A stretch of DNA of 64,000 nucleotides from Pedobacter sp. SYP-B3415 (GCF_004138205.1 NZ_RXNQ01000036.1:1-64000); one strand, 5' to 3'; positions 8,702 to 18,066 are shown, counted from the stretch's first letter. The notes: a model not told the origin generated them from the sequence alone. Translations and numbers: made by a program.

Positions 8702-8728
8702 AAAAAAGGCGGAAATAATTCCGCCTTT
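8702..8728 (-). terminator. Terminator between ompH and murI
   Basis: A perfect 10-bp stem (8705-8714 with 8719-8728, loop ATAA) with a T-rich tail on the minus strand follows the skp/ompH gene ending at 8749. Its T-tract ends ten bases before the murI ATG, so the hairpin could also act as an attenuator or mask the murI ribosome-binding region. Confidence 0.85.
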
Positions 8729-8748
8729 CTTAGAACAACAGTCCTGAA

Positions 8749-9342
8749 TTATTTTTTCGTTGCTGCAGGAGCCGCTGCTGCTGGTTTCGCTGTTGCAGAG
8801 ATTCCCAGTTTAGTTTTTACTGCTCCGGTAATGTCATCACCACCGTCCCAGAAAACAACATTGTTTCCGGCACCCTGGTCTGAAGTATCAAACACATAAG
8901 ACAGGCCTTTTTCTTTTGCAACCGTTTTAATCGCATTATCAATTTTGATACGCATTGGGTTCAGCAGGTCTGCCTGTTTTTGACGCAGTTCCTGATCAGC
9001 TTTCTGATTTGCATCAGTAATGCGTTTCTGAAGTTCCTGAAGTTCAAGATTTGCGCTTTGCAACTCTTTAGTCACCGTTTCTTTATTGGCTTCACTTAAG
9101 GTTCTTTCTTTGTCCTGAGCTGCTTTCAGTTTGGTCTGAAACTCAGTCGTCATTTTGGTGATTTCTGCTTGTTTTTGTTTACCCAGGGTTTCGAGGGTAG
9201 TCTGAGCTGTTTTTGCTTCCGGAAGCGTCGCAAAGATCTCTTCAGAATTCAAGTGCGCGATTTTTTGCTGAGCGCTAGCCACATTGCCTGCAAGCACCAA
9301 TCCTCCTGCTACAAAAAATACGTTAATCAACTTTCTCATCAC
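8749..9342 (-). CDS. Skp/OmpH-family periplasmic chaperone
   Basis: This 197-residue protein has a Sec signal peptide (residues 1 to about 24, ending NVASAQQ). Next comes the OmpH pattern KIAHLNSEEIFATLPEAK, a long Gln/Lys/Glu-rich coiled coil at about 45-130, and a C-terminal segment (KGLSYVFDTSDQ) typical of Skp. The end is Ala/Pro/Lys-rich. Skp trimers hold unfolded outer-membrane proteins in the periplasm and hand them to BamA. The gene is last in the bamA-ompH-ompH run and is followed by a strong terminator. The second Met is an equally possible start. Confidence 0.9.
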   Translation of the reverse strand: MMRKLINVFFVAGGLVLAGNVASAQQKIAHLNSEEIFATLPEAKTAQTTLETLGKQKQAEITKMTTEFQTKLKAAQDKERTLSEANKETVTKELQSANLELQELQKRITDANQKADQELRQKQADLLNPMRIKIDNAIKTVAKEKGLSYVFDTSDQGAGNNVVFWDGGDDITGAVKTKLGISATAKPAAAAPAATKK

Positions 9343-9386
9343 TTTTATTTTTCTTTAATTGTTTTATTTACGTGTTTATGGTTGGT

Positions 9387-9917
9387 TTATTGTCTTTGAC
9401 CAGGTTTATAACCTAGTTTGGTAACAACCTCGTTGCTGATATCGAAACTGCTGCTAGCATAAATCATGCTTGCATCATTGCCTTTATCAAATACAAAGTC
9501 AAGGTTTTTTGTGCGTGCCAGGGTGCGGACCATGTTCGACACTTTTTCCTGTACAGGTTTCAGCAGCTTGGTGCGCAGTTGAAACAGGTCGCCTTCCGGA
9601 CCGAACTTGATTCGCTGGTATTCTTTAGCCTGTTTCTCTTTTTCGATGATTTCGTTTTCACGGCGTTTGCGCATTTCATCGGTAAGCAATACCTGGTCTG
9701 CCTGGTAAGCCTTGTACATTTTGTCAATCTCGGTGAAATTTGCATCCACCTGTTTTTGCCATTCTTTAGTTACCGTCTCCATCTGGTTCAGCGCCGACTT
9801 GTATTCGGGCATGTGGCCAAGAATGTATTCAGTATCTACATAGGCAAAACGCTGTGCAGACGCGGTATGCGCGAGCACGAGCAGGAATAAGCCTAAAAGA
9901 TATTTTTTCATTTTCAT
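9387..9917 (-). CDS. Skp/OmpH-family periplasmic chaperone
   Basis: This 176-residue protein has a signal peptide (cleavage after about residue 21, HTASAQ), then RFAYVDTEYILGHMPEYKSA. That is the Bacteroidota OmpH signature, in which a Tyr-Val-Asp strand precedes the helical tentacles. A charged coiled coil spans about 50-120 and the end carries the conserved KNLDFVFDKGND strand. It should chaperone nascent outer-membrane proteins for BamA, whose stop codon lies just 14 bases upstream of this start. Two tandem paralogues of unequal sequence suggest a division of labour, or mixed trimers, but this cannot be settled from sequence. Confidence 0.9.
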   Translation of the reverse strand: MKMKKYLLGLFLLVLAHTASAQRFAYVDTEYILGHMPEYKSALNQMETVTKEWQKQVDANFTEIDKMYKAYQADQVLLTDEMRKRRENEIIEKEKQAKEYQRIKFGPEGDLFQLRTKLLKPVQEKVSNMVRTLARTKNLDFVFDKGNDASMIYASSSFDISNEVVTKLGYKPGQRQ

Positions 9918-9931
9918 TTGTATGTTAAGTG

Positions 9932-12478
9932 TTAAAATCCACCCAGCTGCTGCGCAATGCTGAAGGTAAAGCCTTGCCTTCCATAATTGTTTGCCGCTGA
10001 GATTCCTGGAATTTTATCAAAGCCATAGCCATAATCAATACCCAGAAGACCAAATATCGGTAAAAATATTTTAGCACCAATACCTGCTGATCTTCTGACA
10101 TTGAACGGATTAAAGTCTCTGAACCTGTCCCAGGTGTTACCGCCTTCAGCAAATGCTACAACAAAAGCTTTAGCCTGCTCGGTATCAATTACAGGGTAAC
10201 GCAGCTCAAGTACGTATTTGTTAAAGATCGGGCTACCCGACTGCTGCGCTTGCGCCACGTTCGCTCCAAGTGGGATAACCGCATTATTTGCATAACCACG
10301 CATAGCGATGATCTCAGATCCCTGCAGGAAGTCGAAGCCCATCATACCATCGCCACCCAGTTTGAAACGCTCGAACGGCGATTGCCCGACTGCACTGTTA
10401 TACTGCCCAAGGAAACCGAATTGTGCCTGTGCTTTGATAACCAGGTTACCTACAACACGCTGGAACCACTGCGCTTCAAATTTCCATTTGTGATATTCAG
10501 AGAACTTGTAACGCTCCTTATCTGATGCGGTAGCGTAGTTTACTTTATTCATCAATGAATACGGCGGCGTTAACTGAAGTGTGAACCGCAGGTAACTACC
10601 TGATTTCGGGAAGATCGGTGAGTCACGTGAGTCGCGGCTTAAAACCTCCTGAAGGTTCAGGTTGTAAGATGTACCAGTGCTGAACTTGTAACCCGGATAG
10701 TTATTCAGAATGAACTGCTGCAGGTTTAATGCATGCGTAATCTGGAAGTAGTTATCAGGCCAGTTTAGAACCTTACCGATACTTACTGTAACACCGTTCA
10801 GGCGGATTCTTTGCTGCGCATCTGCACTTGTATTCAAGCCGTAGCTGTAGTTAGACAAAGAGGTAAAACCGCTTATACCAAAACTGACAGGCTTATCTCC
10901 ACCCAACCAGGGCTCAGAAAACGAGAAGCTGTATGACTGGTAGAATTTACCATTTGTTTGGCCGCGGATGCTAAGCTTTTGTCCATCGCCTTTTGGCAGC
11001 GGTTTGTAAGCGTTAATATTAAAGATGTTGCGAAGCGAGAAGTTATTGAACGTAAGACCCAGTGTACCGATAATCCGGCCTGCGCCAAAACCACCCGAAA
11101 GTTCGATCTGGTCAGATGGCTTCTCTTCCACGCTGTACTCGATGTCAACCGTACCGTCTGCAGGATTAGGCTTAGGTACAGGAACCGTTTTTGCCTCGTC
11201 GAAGTTACCAAGAGCACCAATCTCACGCACGGTACGGATCAGGTCATTCTTTTTAAACTTCTCGCCCGGTTTAGTCCGTATCTGGCGCATCACCACGCGG
11301 TCATTTGTAATGGTATTTCCTTTCAGAATGATCCGGTTGTTGGTGAACTGCTGCCCCTCAACGAGCCTGATCTCAAGATCTACTGTATCGCCATATACTT
11401 TGGTCTGCACCGGTTCCGCGTTAAAGGTTAGGTAACCATCATCCGTATAAAGGCTGTTGATGTCTCCGTTGTTCGGATCGTTGTTCAGTTTCTTTTCAAG
11501 TTTCTCCTCACTGAAGACTTCGCCTTTCTTGATCGCGAGCACCTGCTGTAAGAACTTGGTCGGGTATTTCGCATTTCCAACAAAGGAGATATTACCAAAG
11601 TAATATTTTGGACCCTCGTGAAGATCGATTTTGATACCCACAGACTTGTCATTATAACGATAGATGCTGTCTTTCAGAATTTCCGCATCGCGGTAACCCT
11701 TCGCATGCATCTTGGCGATCATTTTCAGCTTGTCCTCTTCGTATTTCTCCTTGCTGAACTTACCTGAACCAAAAACTTTATAGAATGCCTGCTGCTTTGT
11801 TTTTTTCAGGTACTTTCTCAGTTTTGCTGAACTGAAATCTTTATTGCCGGTAAACCGGATTTCATGGACCTTTACACGGTGCCCTTTGTCTACCCAGGCT
11901 TCGAGAATTTGCGAATTGTCCTGTGCGGAGTCTTTGCGTGTTTTAAACTCGACCTTGGTAAAGAAAAACCCTTTTTCAAGCAGGTAATTTGTAATGGTCC
12001 TGCGGGTGGTGTTGTAAAGGTTGTCGTTAATGATTTTACCTGATTCGTTTAGTTTTTCACTGATTGCGGTACGTTCAGATTTGCGAAGCCCCTTCAGGTC
12101 AATTGAACTAAGCCGTGGCCGTTCAACTACCGTGATATCAAAAAAAACAGAATCGCCGGTAATGCGTTCTATGCTTAGTTGTACATCGTCAAAAAGGCCT
12201 TGTGCCCAAAGGTTTTTAATAGCATTGGCTGTCGCCTCGCCGGGGAGTACGATCCGGTCGCCTTTGTTAAGCTTGGATAAAGTGATGAGTACCTCTTTAT
12301 CAAGATACTGTGTGCCGGAAATTGTTGTTCCGCCGATGATGTACTCTTTCGGGCTGAAATAATCCAGGTCAGAACCATTGATCTTAAGAGACGGCGGCGC
12401 AGGATTCGTTTTTGGAAATTGGGCAAAAGCCGACGAACTGATCAGCAGTAAAAAGACGAATTGATATATTTTTTTCAT
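9932..12478 (-). CDS. bamA: Outer membrane protein assembly factor BamA
   Basis: This 848-residue protein inserts beta-barrel proteins into the outer membrane. A signal peptide (MKKIYQFVFLLLISSSAFAQ) is followed by successive POTRA domains over roughly residues 50-430. A 16-strand Omp85 barrel fills the C-terminal half, with the lid-loop region (EARDSR-type, here LSRDSRDSPIFP) and a terminal aromatic-ended strand. The ATG at 12478 is used. The open frame extends to a GTG at 12556, but those 26 residues would precede the signal peptide. The gene lies between uppS and two Skp genes, the arrangement typical of this phylum. Confidence 0.95.
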   Translation of the reverse strand: MKKIYQFVFLLLISSSAFAQFPKTNPAPPSLKINGSDLDYFSPKEYIIGGTTISGTQYLDKEVLITLSKLNKGDRIVLPGEATANAIKNLWAQGLFDDVQLSIERITGDSVFFDITVVERPRLSSIDLKGLRKSERTAISEKLNESGKIINDNLYNTTRRTITNYLLEKGFFFTKVEFKTRKDSAQDNSQILEAWVDKGHRVKVHEIRFTGNKDFSSAKLRKYLKKTKQQAFYKVFGSGKFSKEKYEEDKLKMIAKMHAKGYRDAEILKDSIYRYNDKSVGIKIDLHEGPKYYFGNISFVGNAKYPTKFLQQVLAIKKGEVFSEEKLEKKLNNDPNNGDINSLYTDDGYLTFNAEPVQTKVYGDTVDLEIRLVEGQQFTNNRIILKGNTITNDRVVMRQIRTKPGEKFKKNDLIRTVREIGALGNFDEAKTVPVPKPNPADGTVDIEYSVEEKPSDQIELSGGFGAGRIIGTLGLTFNNFSLRNIFNINAYKPLPKGDGQKLSIRGQTNGKFYQSYSFSFSEPWLGGDKPVSFGISGFTSLSNYSYGLNTSADAQQRIRLNGVTVSIGKVLNWPDNYFQITHALNLQQFILNNYPGYKFSTGTSYNLNLQEVLSRDSRDSPIFPKSGSYLRFTLQLTPPYSLMNKVNYATASDKERYKFSEYHKWKFEAQWFQRVVGNLVIKAQAQFGFLGQYNSAVGQSPFERFKLGGDGMMGFDFLQGSEIIAMRGYANNAVIPLGANVAQAQQSGSPIFNKYVLELRYPVIDTEQAKAFVVAFAEGGNTWDRFRDFNPFNVRRSAGIGAKIFLPIFGLLGIDYGYGFDKIPGISAANNYGRQGFTFSIAQQLGGF

Positions 12479-12625
12479 TAAGAATACATTCTTTTTTTTG
12501 GGCGACTGGCATCCTGCGGGATTCATTTTGTTTGGTACACTCACCAGTCGGGGCACTGTTATTCTAATCTCTAAAAGTGCTGCTAAGTTAACTTAAAGGC
12601 TTGTTAAAAAGTGTTAAAAGAAAAA

Positions 12626-13366
12626 TTAGTTCAATTGTTCACTGATTTTTCCGAATCTCCGCTCTCTTTTCTGATAGTCTACAATGGCTTCAAAAAGATC
12701 TTCTTTTCTGAAGTCGGGCCACAACATATCAGTAAAATAAAGTTCCGTGTAAGCCAGCTGCCACAACAGGAAATTACTGATGCGGTGCTCACCTCCGGTA
12801 CGGATCATAAGTTCAGGATCAGGCTGCCCGGCGGTGTTCAGACAGGAAGAAAAAAACTGGTCGTCGATTGCCGCAGTATCAAGCGTGCCTTCCTGAACAC
12901 GGGCAGCAATGCGTTTTACTGCATCGAGAATTTCCCACTTGGAACTGTAGCTCAGCGCCAGGTTCAACGTACATGCATCGTTTCCGGCAGTTTCTGCGCG
13001 TGCGGCCTCCAGGTCATCGATACATCTTTGCGGCAATGAGGAAATATCGCCAATGGCGTTCAGACGAACGTTATTTTTATTCAGGGTAGGTGTTTCGTTT
13101 CTGATGGTAGATACAAGCAACTCCATCAGAGCCTGCACCTCTTCCGCCGGACGATTCCAGTTCTCGGTAGAAAAAGTATACAGGGTCAGGTATTTTACGC
13201 CGACTTCAACGCAGCCTTCAACGATGTCTTTAACAGACAACACACCGCTTTCATGACCAAATGCCCTGAACTTGCCCTGATTTTTTGCCCAGCGCCCGTT
13301 GCCATCCATTATAATTGCGATGTGCTGCGGTACGTTAGACCGGTTAATTTGTTCTTTAAATCCCAT
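12626..13366 (-). CDS. uppS: Isoprenyl transferase (undecaprenyl diphosphate synthase)
   Basis: This 246-residue cis-prenyltransferase extends farnesyl diphosphate with isopentenyl units to the C55 carrier lipid used for peptidoglycan and other envelope glycans. The signature HIAIIMDGNGRWAK contains the Mg-binding Asp21. Other conserved blocks are YTLYTFSTENWNRP and the C-terminal RTGGEHRISNFLLWQ and AYTELYF with the pyrophosphate-binding arginines. Length is normal. It lies 20 bases after porG and 147 bases before bamA, within the long minus-strand envelope cluster. Confidence 0.95.
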   Translation of the reverse strand: MGFKEQINRSNVPQHIAIIMDGNGRWAKNQGKFRAFGHESGVLSVKDIVEGCVEVGVKYLTLYTFSTENWNRPAEEVQALMELLVSTIRNETPTLNKNNVRLNAIGDISSLPQRCIDDLEAARAETAGNDACTLNLALSYSSKWEILDAVKRIAARVQEGTLDTAAIDDQFFSSCLNTAGQPDPELMIRTGGEHRISNFLLWQLAYTELYFTDMLWPDFRKEDLFEAIVDYQKRERRFGKISEQLN

Positions 13367-13386
13367 CTATCTATATCAAAATCAGC

Positions 13387-14205
13387 TTAAAAGCGATAGC
13401 AATTTTGAGGCACAAAGGTAAAAGATATGCCAATACCAACAAACATATATGTGTCTCTTTTTCTAAAATCACCGCGCTGGCTCCCGGCAACGTTTCGAAC
13501 GCCGCCCGGCAATTCGGCAGACCGGTCGGCGAGTGCCTTCCGTAAGGCCGGCACATCGTCTGCAAAGCGGGCATAAGCGCCACTTACATCGTCAAGATAA
13601 TCGCTTGTGCTGCTGCGGTACCCTATCTCTGAGAAAACGCTCCAGTTACCTCTGAAATTATACCTGAAACCTGCTCCGAACGGAATGGATACCGCAAATC
13701 TGTTGTACGGATCATCCTGGCCTTCGGTCCGGTAACCGGCAAGCTGATACTTTGTACCCTGGTAGGTAGCAGAGGGGTTAAATGCGGTTACGGCTGCTCC
13801 CGCAAAAATATACGGGCTCATGTACTGCCGCCCCCCGCCCGAGAAATAGTCCATGAAGTTGAAATCAAGCAGAACTGCGGCTTCATGCAAAGGCGTTCTG
13901 AAACTCAGGTTTCTTGCCCTGAACTGCTCATTTGACGACTGTGCATCTTTTGCACCGACAGAGCCGTAGCTATACTGGGCGCGCAGGCCAAAGTGGGAGT
14001 CGAAGTGAATTTTCCCGTAAAGGCCGGCTGAAGGTCCGCTTATCCTGACAGGATTTGAAGGATTTAAATCGCCCATATATGTGGCCGCGCCGCCGCTTAA
14101 ACCCAGTTCCCAGACCGTGTCAGGAAAGGGCTGCTGTGCATAGGTGCGGCTGCCCGTCAAAAAAAAGCAGGCAAATACATAAATGATGTATCGGGTATGA
14201 CTCAT
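13387..14205 (-). CDS. PorG-like outer membrane protein (DUF6089), T9SS-associated
   Basis: This 272-residue protein has a signal peptide (MSHTRYIIYVFACFFLTGSRTYAQ), then WELGLSGGAATYMGDLNP. That is the opening strand pattern of the DUF6089/PorG family, which forms a small eight-strand barrel in the outer membrane. The C-terminus ends in alternating aromatic strands (YMFVGIGISFTFV). In T9SS-bearing bacteria PorG anchors the PorK/PorN ring, and its gene typically lies beside uppS and bamA, exactly as here. An upstream ATG at 14271 would overlap nadK by 65 bases and put the signal peptide internally, so it is rejected. The PorG role is inferred from family and context. Confidence 0.8.
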   Translation of the reverse strand: MSHTRYIIYVFACFFLTGSRTYAQQPFPDTVWELGLSGGAATYMGDLNPSNPVRISGPSAGLYGKIHFDSHFGLRAQYSYGSVGAKDAQSSNEQFRARNLSFRTPLHEAAVLLDFNFMDYFSGGGRQYMSPYIFAGAAVTAFNPSATYQGTKYQLAGYRTEGQDDPYNRFAVSIPFGAGFRYNFRGNWSVFSEIGYRSSTSDYLDDVSGAYARFADDVPALRKALADRSAELPGGVRNVAGSQRGDFRKRDTYMFVGIGISFTFVPQNCYRF

Positions 14206-14206
14206 G

Positions 14207-15088
14207 TTAGTAATTACGCGTATCAATGCCCCACAGCAATTTATTCCTGAGTGTAGACAAATAGGTTTCATTGTTCAGCCTGACAAGATTAAGCTGAAAG
14301 CCGGCTTTGCTGATACCGACCTTTACCGAGCGGTCTACGGTAACCGTTCTTGAATCGCAGGAGACCAGGAACTTGGCACTTCGTAACTCCACCTCAAAAG
14401 AAAGGTTAAAATGGTCTGGCAGAATAAGTGGACGTACGTTCAGGTTGTGCGGCGCAATGGGTGTAATGACCATACTCTGTGCGCTTGGGTGGATGATAGG
14501 TCCGCCGCAGCTCAGTGAATAGGCCGTTGAACCGGTCGGCGTAGCAATGATCAGCCCGTCTGCCCAGTAAGAATTGACAAACTCATCGTTCATAAAGGCA
14601 TGAATAATCATCATGGCCGAATTATCGCGCCGGTGAATGGTGATGTCATTAAGCGCGAAGTTTTCATCGCCAAACAGACCTTCTTTTGATTCGAGCAGCA
14701 GTAATCCACGCTGATCGATGCTGTATTCCCGGTTTACCAGAGCATGAATAGCGTTGCGTATCTCGGTTTTATTGATACTGGCCAGAAATCCCAGGCGGCC
14801 AAAGTTAATGCCGATTACGGGAATACCTGAATCGCGTACCAGCGACAGCGTGTCGAGCAATGTACCGTCTCCCCCCAGGCTCAGCAGGATCTCTGCGCAG
14901 TCTTTCAACTCATGGTGGTTCTGAAAAGTGCCCGTACCTTGCGGCAAGGTGATTTTCCCTTTCAGGAAGGCGTGAAAATTGGTGTAAATGAAGGGTTTGA
15001 CTCCAAATTCCTCAAGCGCATCAAGTACTTCCTGAATGTAAGGGAGCACGCTTTCGTTAAAATCTCTTCCGTATATGGCAATTGTCAT
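14207..15088 (-). CDS. nadK: NAD kinase
   Basis: This 293-residue cytosolic enzyme phosphorylates NAD to NADP. The ATP/NAD-binding motif GGDGT lies at residues 72-76. NFGRLGFL follows, with the second motif DGLIIATPTGSTAYSLSCGG, which binds the NAD adenosine, and the C-terminal ITPIAPHNLNVRPL. Length fits bacterial PpnK/NadK. The gene ends one base before the porG start, so the two are almost certainly co-transcribed and probably coupled. Confidence 0.95.
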   Translation of the reverse strand: MTIAIYGRDFNESVLPYIQEVLDALEEFGVKPFIYTNFHAFLKGKITLPQGTGTFQNHHELKDCAEILLSLGGDGTLLDTLSLVRDSGIPVIGINFGRLGFLASINKTEIRNAIHALVNREYSIDQRGLLLLESKEGLFGDENFALNDITIHRRDNSAMMIIHAFMNDEFVNSYWADGLIIATPTGSTAYSLSCGGPIIHPSAQSMVITPIAPHNLNVRPLILPDHFNLSFEVELRSAKFLVSCDSRTVTVDRSVKVGISKAGFQLNLVRLNNETYLSTLRNKLLWGIDTRNY

Positions 15089-15181
15089 TCCCCGGGGCGG
15101 TTAGTAAGATGTAAATAAAAAACATTGCCGTTGCCCTGCCGCTCTAAGGGTTCTTACTGGGCTAAAGTGCAGCCGGATGAG

Positions 15182-15189
15182 CAAAAATA
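15182..15189 (-). promoter_or_regulatory. -7 promoter box upstream of nadK
   Basis: TATTTTTG on the minus strand matches TAnnTTTG. It lies in the 119-base gap between the CBS gene and nadK, giving a leader of about 80 bases. No TTTG is seen at -33. It may be an internal promoter that lets the nadK-porG-uppS-bamA run be expressed apart from the two genes before it. Confidence 0.4.
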
Positions 15190-15207
15190 GGATTTTCAGC
15201 CGGAATG

Positions 15208-15870
15208 CTATACATTGAGGTAATTCATCAGCGAATCGTACCGGTCACGGCTTCCATTTTCGCTGTCGCTGTTGTTGTGCACACCCAATACTTCATAGTT
15301 ATAGCGTTCAAACGAAGCCAGGATTGAAGACAATTCCATTTTATTTATTTTCAATGTTACCTCCAGCCGGGTCGAATCGGGAAATGCCTGTACATAAGAC
15401 GATAAGATCTGTGCATTATCTGCTTCAACGATCTGAGCCATGTGCGATAGTGAATTGCTCCTGTTGCTGATACCCAGCACGATAATTCCTCCCGGTTCGC
15501 TTACGGCGTAAGTCTGAGACACATACTCGAGTATAGCATGAACCGAAACAACACCCAGATAATTTTTCTGCATATCCAGCACAGGCACGAGCGAAAGCTG
15601 ACGCTGATGAAACATCCGCACAACATCGTACACATGCGCATCTTGGTAAACGAAGGGGTTAATCAACGACAGCGAAAGGCTACCAATCGGCACATCGAGA
15701 TCCTGCACTTCAAAAAGATCATCTTCAGATAACAATCCCAAAAATTGTTCGCTGTTCACTACAGGCATATGGCTGACCTTAAAGTCGGTCATCCGGTCCA
15801 GCGCTTTCTGCGCTGAATCTGAAGTTTTGAGCGGCGGGATGGCATCTGATATGATCTCTGAAGCATTCAT
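15208..15870 (-). CDS. CBS-domain protein
   Basis: This 220-residue soluble protein carries two CBS motifs in the first 130 residues (MNASEIISDAIPPLKTSD and HQRQLSLVPVLDMQKNYLGVV are the clearest parts). These usually pair to bind an adenosyl nucleotide and sense energy state. The remainder (about 130-220, IVLGISNRSNSLSHMAQIVE) looks like an ACT-like fold, a pairing known from stand-alone regulatory CBS-ACT proteins. The start overlaps the stop of the upstream alpha/beta hydrolase as TAATG. The target is unknown; its genome position before NAD kinase is suggestive only. Confidence 0.85.
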   Translation of the reverse strand: MNASEIISDAIPPLKTSDSAQKALDRMTDFKVSHMPVVNSEQFLGLLSEDDLFEVQDLDVPIGSLSLSLINPFVYQDAHVYDVVRMFHQRQLSLVPVLDMQKNYLGVVSVHAILEYVSQTYAVSEPGGIIVLGISNRSNSLSHMAQIVEADNAQILSSYVQAFPDSTRLEVTLKINKMELSSILASFERYNYEVLGVHNNSDSENGSRDRYDSLMNYLNV

Positions 15871-16634
15871 TATTTAAGTAATATGCGCGCTAAAAATTTT
15901 TCAAGCAAAACATTAAATTGTGCAGGGTGCTCCATCATCGGTGCATGTCCGCACTCATCAATCCAGTTTAATTCTGAATTTGGCAGCAACTCATGAAACT
16001 CTTCCGCAACATCGGGTGGTGTAACCCGGTCGTTTTTCCCCCAGATCAGCGATACCGGGATGGTAATTTTCGGTAATTCTTTGGCCATGTTATGCCTGAT
16101 AGCAGACTTGGCTATTGTAAGAATGCGCAAAACCCTTGACCGGTCGTTGATAGTTTTAAAAACTTCATCGACAAGTTCTTTTGTGGCTACCTCAGGGCTG
16201 TGGAATGTAAATTCTACCTTTTCGCGGATATAATCATAGCTCTCGCGCCGCGGAAACGACCCGCCAAAAGAGTTTTCGTACAAACCGGAACTGCCCGTAA
16301 GAACAAGAGCTTTTACTTTTTCCTGGTGTGCAACGGTAAAAACCAGACCGACATGACCACCCAGTGAGTTTCCGACCAGCACGACCTGTCCAAGCTTTTT
16401 GTACTTGATAAACTTGTGAACGTATTTAGATATGCTCTTTACACCCAGTGTCAGGATCGGCAGCTCGTAGAGTGGAAGAATCGGAACAATCACGTTATAA
16501 CGTTCTTTGAAATAGTCGATTGTCGACGCCCAGTTACTCAGTTCACCCATAAGGCCATGAAGTAACAACAAGGTCTCCCCCTCTCCTGCTTCTATGTATT
16601 TAAAACCGTCCGCTTCAATTACTTCGTATTTCAT
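15870..16634 (-). CDS. Alpha/beta hydrolase
   Basis: This 254-residue protein has the alpha/beta hydrolase core. LLLLHGLMGELSNW forms the oxyanion region, VGNSLGGHVG is the nucleophile elbow with Ser92 near the centre, an Asp follows in SLIWGKNDRVTP, and the catalytic His sits in ECGHAPMMEHP. It has no signal peptide, so it is cytosolic. The substrate cannot be predicted; similar proteins are esterases, lactonases or C-C hydrolases. It is the first gene of the cluster leading to bamA and overlaps the CBS gene by one base. Confidence 0.88.
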   Translation of the reverse strand: MKYEVIEADGFKYIEAGEGETLLLLHGLMGELSNWASTIDYFKERYNVIVPILPLYELPILTLGVKSISKYVHKFIKYKKLGQVVLVGNSLGGHVGLVFTVAHQEKVKALVLTGSSGLYENSFGGSFPRRESYDYIREKVEFTFHSPEVATKELVDEVFKTINDRSRVLRILTIAKSAIRHNMAKELPKITIPVSLIWGKNDRVTPPDVAEEFHELLPNSELNWIDECGHAPMMEHPAQFNVLLEKFLARILLK

Positions 16635-16784
16635 ATATGGGTGCTAGGTAAGCTGCTACTAAGTTAGCAGAGTAATGTTTATATACGGGCAAAATAACAA
16701 ATAAATTTCAATCAGCAAACGAAAAACGGCCTGACAAACAATTCAAAGCCGATTTCGTACCGAAAACAAAAAAAGATCAACTGA

Positions 16785-17231
16785 CTAACTCAGCTGTTTT
16801 TTAACAAGTTCGGCAATCAGTTTTCCGTCAGCCTTACCTGCCAGTTCTTTGTTTGCCAGGCCCATTACGCGCCCCATATCTTTCATTGACGAGGCGCCTG
16901 TCTGCAGAATGACCGATGCAATGATTGCTTCAACTTCTGCTGCATCCAGTTGTTTTGGCAGGAAACGATTAATAACCCCGATTTCTTCTTCTTCTACTGT
17001 GAACAGGTCTTCCCGACCCTGCTGCCTGTAAATATCTGCAGACTCTCTTCGTTGTTTAATGAGTCGTTGTAAGATTTTCAGTTCGGCTTCTTCATCAAGC
17101 GTCTCTGCGGCGCCTTTTTCCGTTTTTGCAAGCAGCAATGCAGCTTTGATGGCCCGCAGGCCGCGCAGTTCGGCGTCATTTTTTGCCAGCATGGCTTTTT
17201 TAATCTCCTGGTCTATATTTTCTGAAATCAT
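16785..17231 (-). CDS. GatB/YqeY domain protein
   Basis: This 148-residue protein matches stand-alone YqeY across its length. The opening helix (IDQEIKKAMLAKND), the charged LKILQRLIKQRRESADIY helix and the C-terminal MKDMGRVMGLANKELAGKADGKLI, which resembles the GatB tail that contacts tRNA, are all present. YqeY proteins are proposed to bind tRNA or help amidation of mischarged tRNA, but no enzymatic role is established. The gene stands alone between the hydrolase cluster and the SDR gene. Confidence 0.9.
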   Translation of the reverse strand: MISENIDQEIKKAMLAKNDAELRGLRAIKAALLLAKTEKGAAETLDEEAELKILQRLIKQRRESADIYRQQGREDLFTVEEEEIGVINRFLPKQLDAAEVEAIIASVILQTGASSMKDMGRVMGLANKELAGKADGKLIAELVKKQLS

Positions 17232-17307
17232 GCAGATAAATTTTAAAGACGGCTTCTGAAGAACCGCCGTTGGTTGATTTTTGTTTGATCCCGGCGTTGC
17301 GGGTTGT

Positions 17308-18066
17308 TTATTTTCTGTTTACAATGGTTGCCGTAGCCTGCGCTGCAGGCATAATGAGCAGGTCATTGATATTCACATGGGCCGGCCGGCTTGCCGCATA
17401 CCAGACAGCATCTGCGATGTCGTCTGCCAAAAGTGGCTCCAGTCCCTCGTAGACTTTTTTTGCCTTTTCTTCATCACCCTTAAAACGAACAATAGAAAAC
17501 TCGGTTTCGACCATACCGGGTTGGATAACCGTGACCCGGATGCCATGTGGAAGCAGGTCAATGCGCATACCTTTGCTGAGTGCATCTACCGCATGTTTAG
17601 TTGCACAGTATACATTGCCATTAGGGTATACTTCTTTACCCGCTATAGAACCTATATTGATAATGTGCCCCCGCTTATTCTCTGCCATCCAGGCCGAAAC
17701 AATGCGGCTAACATACAGGAGCCCTTTCACATTGGTGTCAATCATGTTCTCCCAGTCATCGGTGTTACCGCGGTCAATAGGGTCCAGGCCCTGGCTCAGA
17801 CCTGCGTTATTTACGAGAACGTCTACCATACGGTCTTCTGCATCCAGGGAATCCAGCGCAGCTTCAACCTGCAGTTTATTGCGTACATCGGCAACACGGT
17901 ATATCACGTGTGCCGCATATTTATCTGCAAGATTTCCGGCAATTTGCTCGAGCCGTTCTTCACGTCTGGCCAGCAGGATCAGGCGGTATCCCTCTTTTGC
18001 GAACTGGTGGGCACAAGCCTCACCAATGCCGGAAGTTGCACCGGTAATCAGGGCTATTTTAGGCAT
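17308..18066 (-). CDS. SDR family oxidoreductase (YdfG-like)
   Basis: This 252-residue classical short-chain dehydrogenase has the cofactor motif TGATSGIG at residues 8-15 and NNAG at 86-89. The catalytic residues are Ser140 (INIGSIAG), Tyr153 and Lys157 (YCATK). Arg and Lys at 34-36 (ARREER) after strand 2 favour NADP(H). Members related to YdfG reduce 3-hydroxy acids or serine-type substrates, but the substrate here is only a guess. It is 76 bases from yqeY and 50 from the PorT-like gene, all on the same strand. Confidence 0.9.
   Translation of the reverse strand: MPKIALITGATSGIGEACAHQFAKEGYRLILLARREERLEQIAGNLADKYAAHVIYRVADVRNKLQVEAALDSLDAEDRMVDVLVNNAGLSQGLDPIDRGNTDDWENMIDTNVKGLLYVSRIVSAWMAENKRGHIINIGSIAGKEVYPNGNVYCATKHAVDALSKGMRIDLLPHGIRVTVIQPGMVETEFSIVRFKGDEEKAKKVYEGLEPLLADDIADAVWYAASRPAHVNINDLLIMPAAQATATIVNRK

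Noticed and set aside
14206..14271. Upstream ATG for the PorG-like protein
   Set aside because: It lies inside nadK and would bury the signal peptide that begins at the ATG at 14205.
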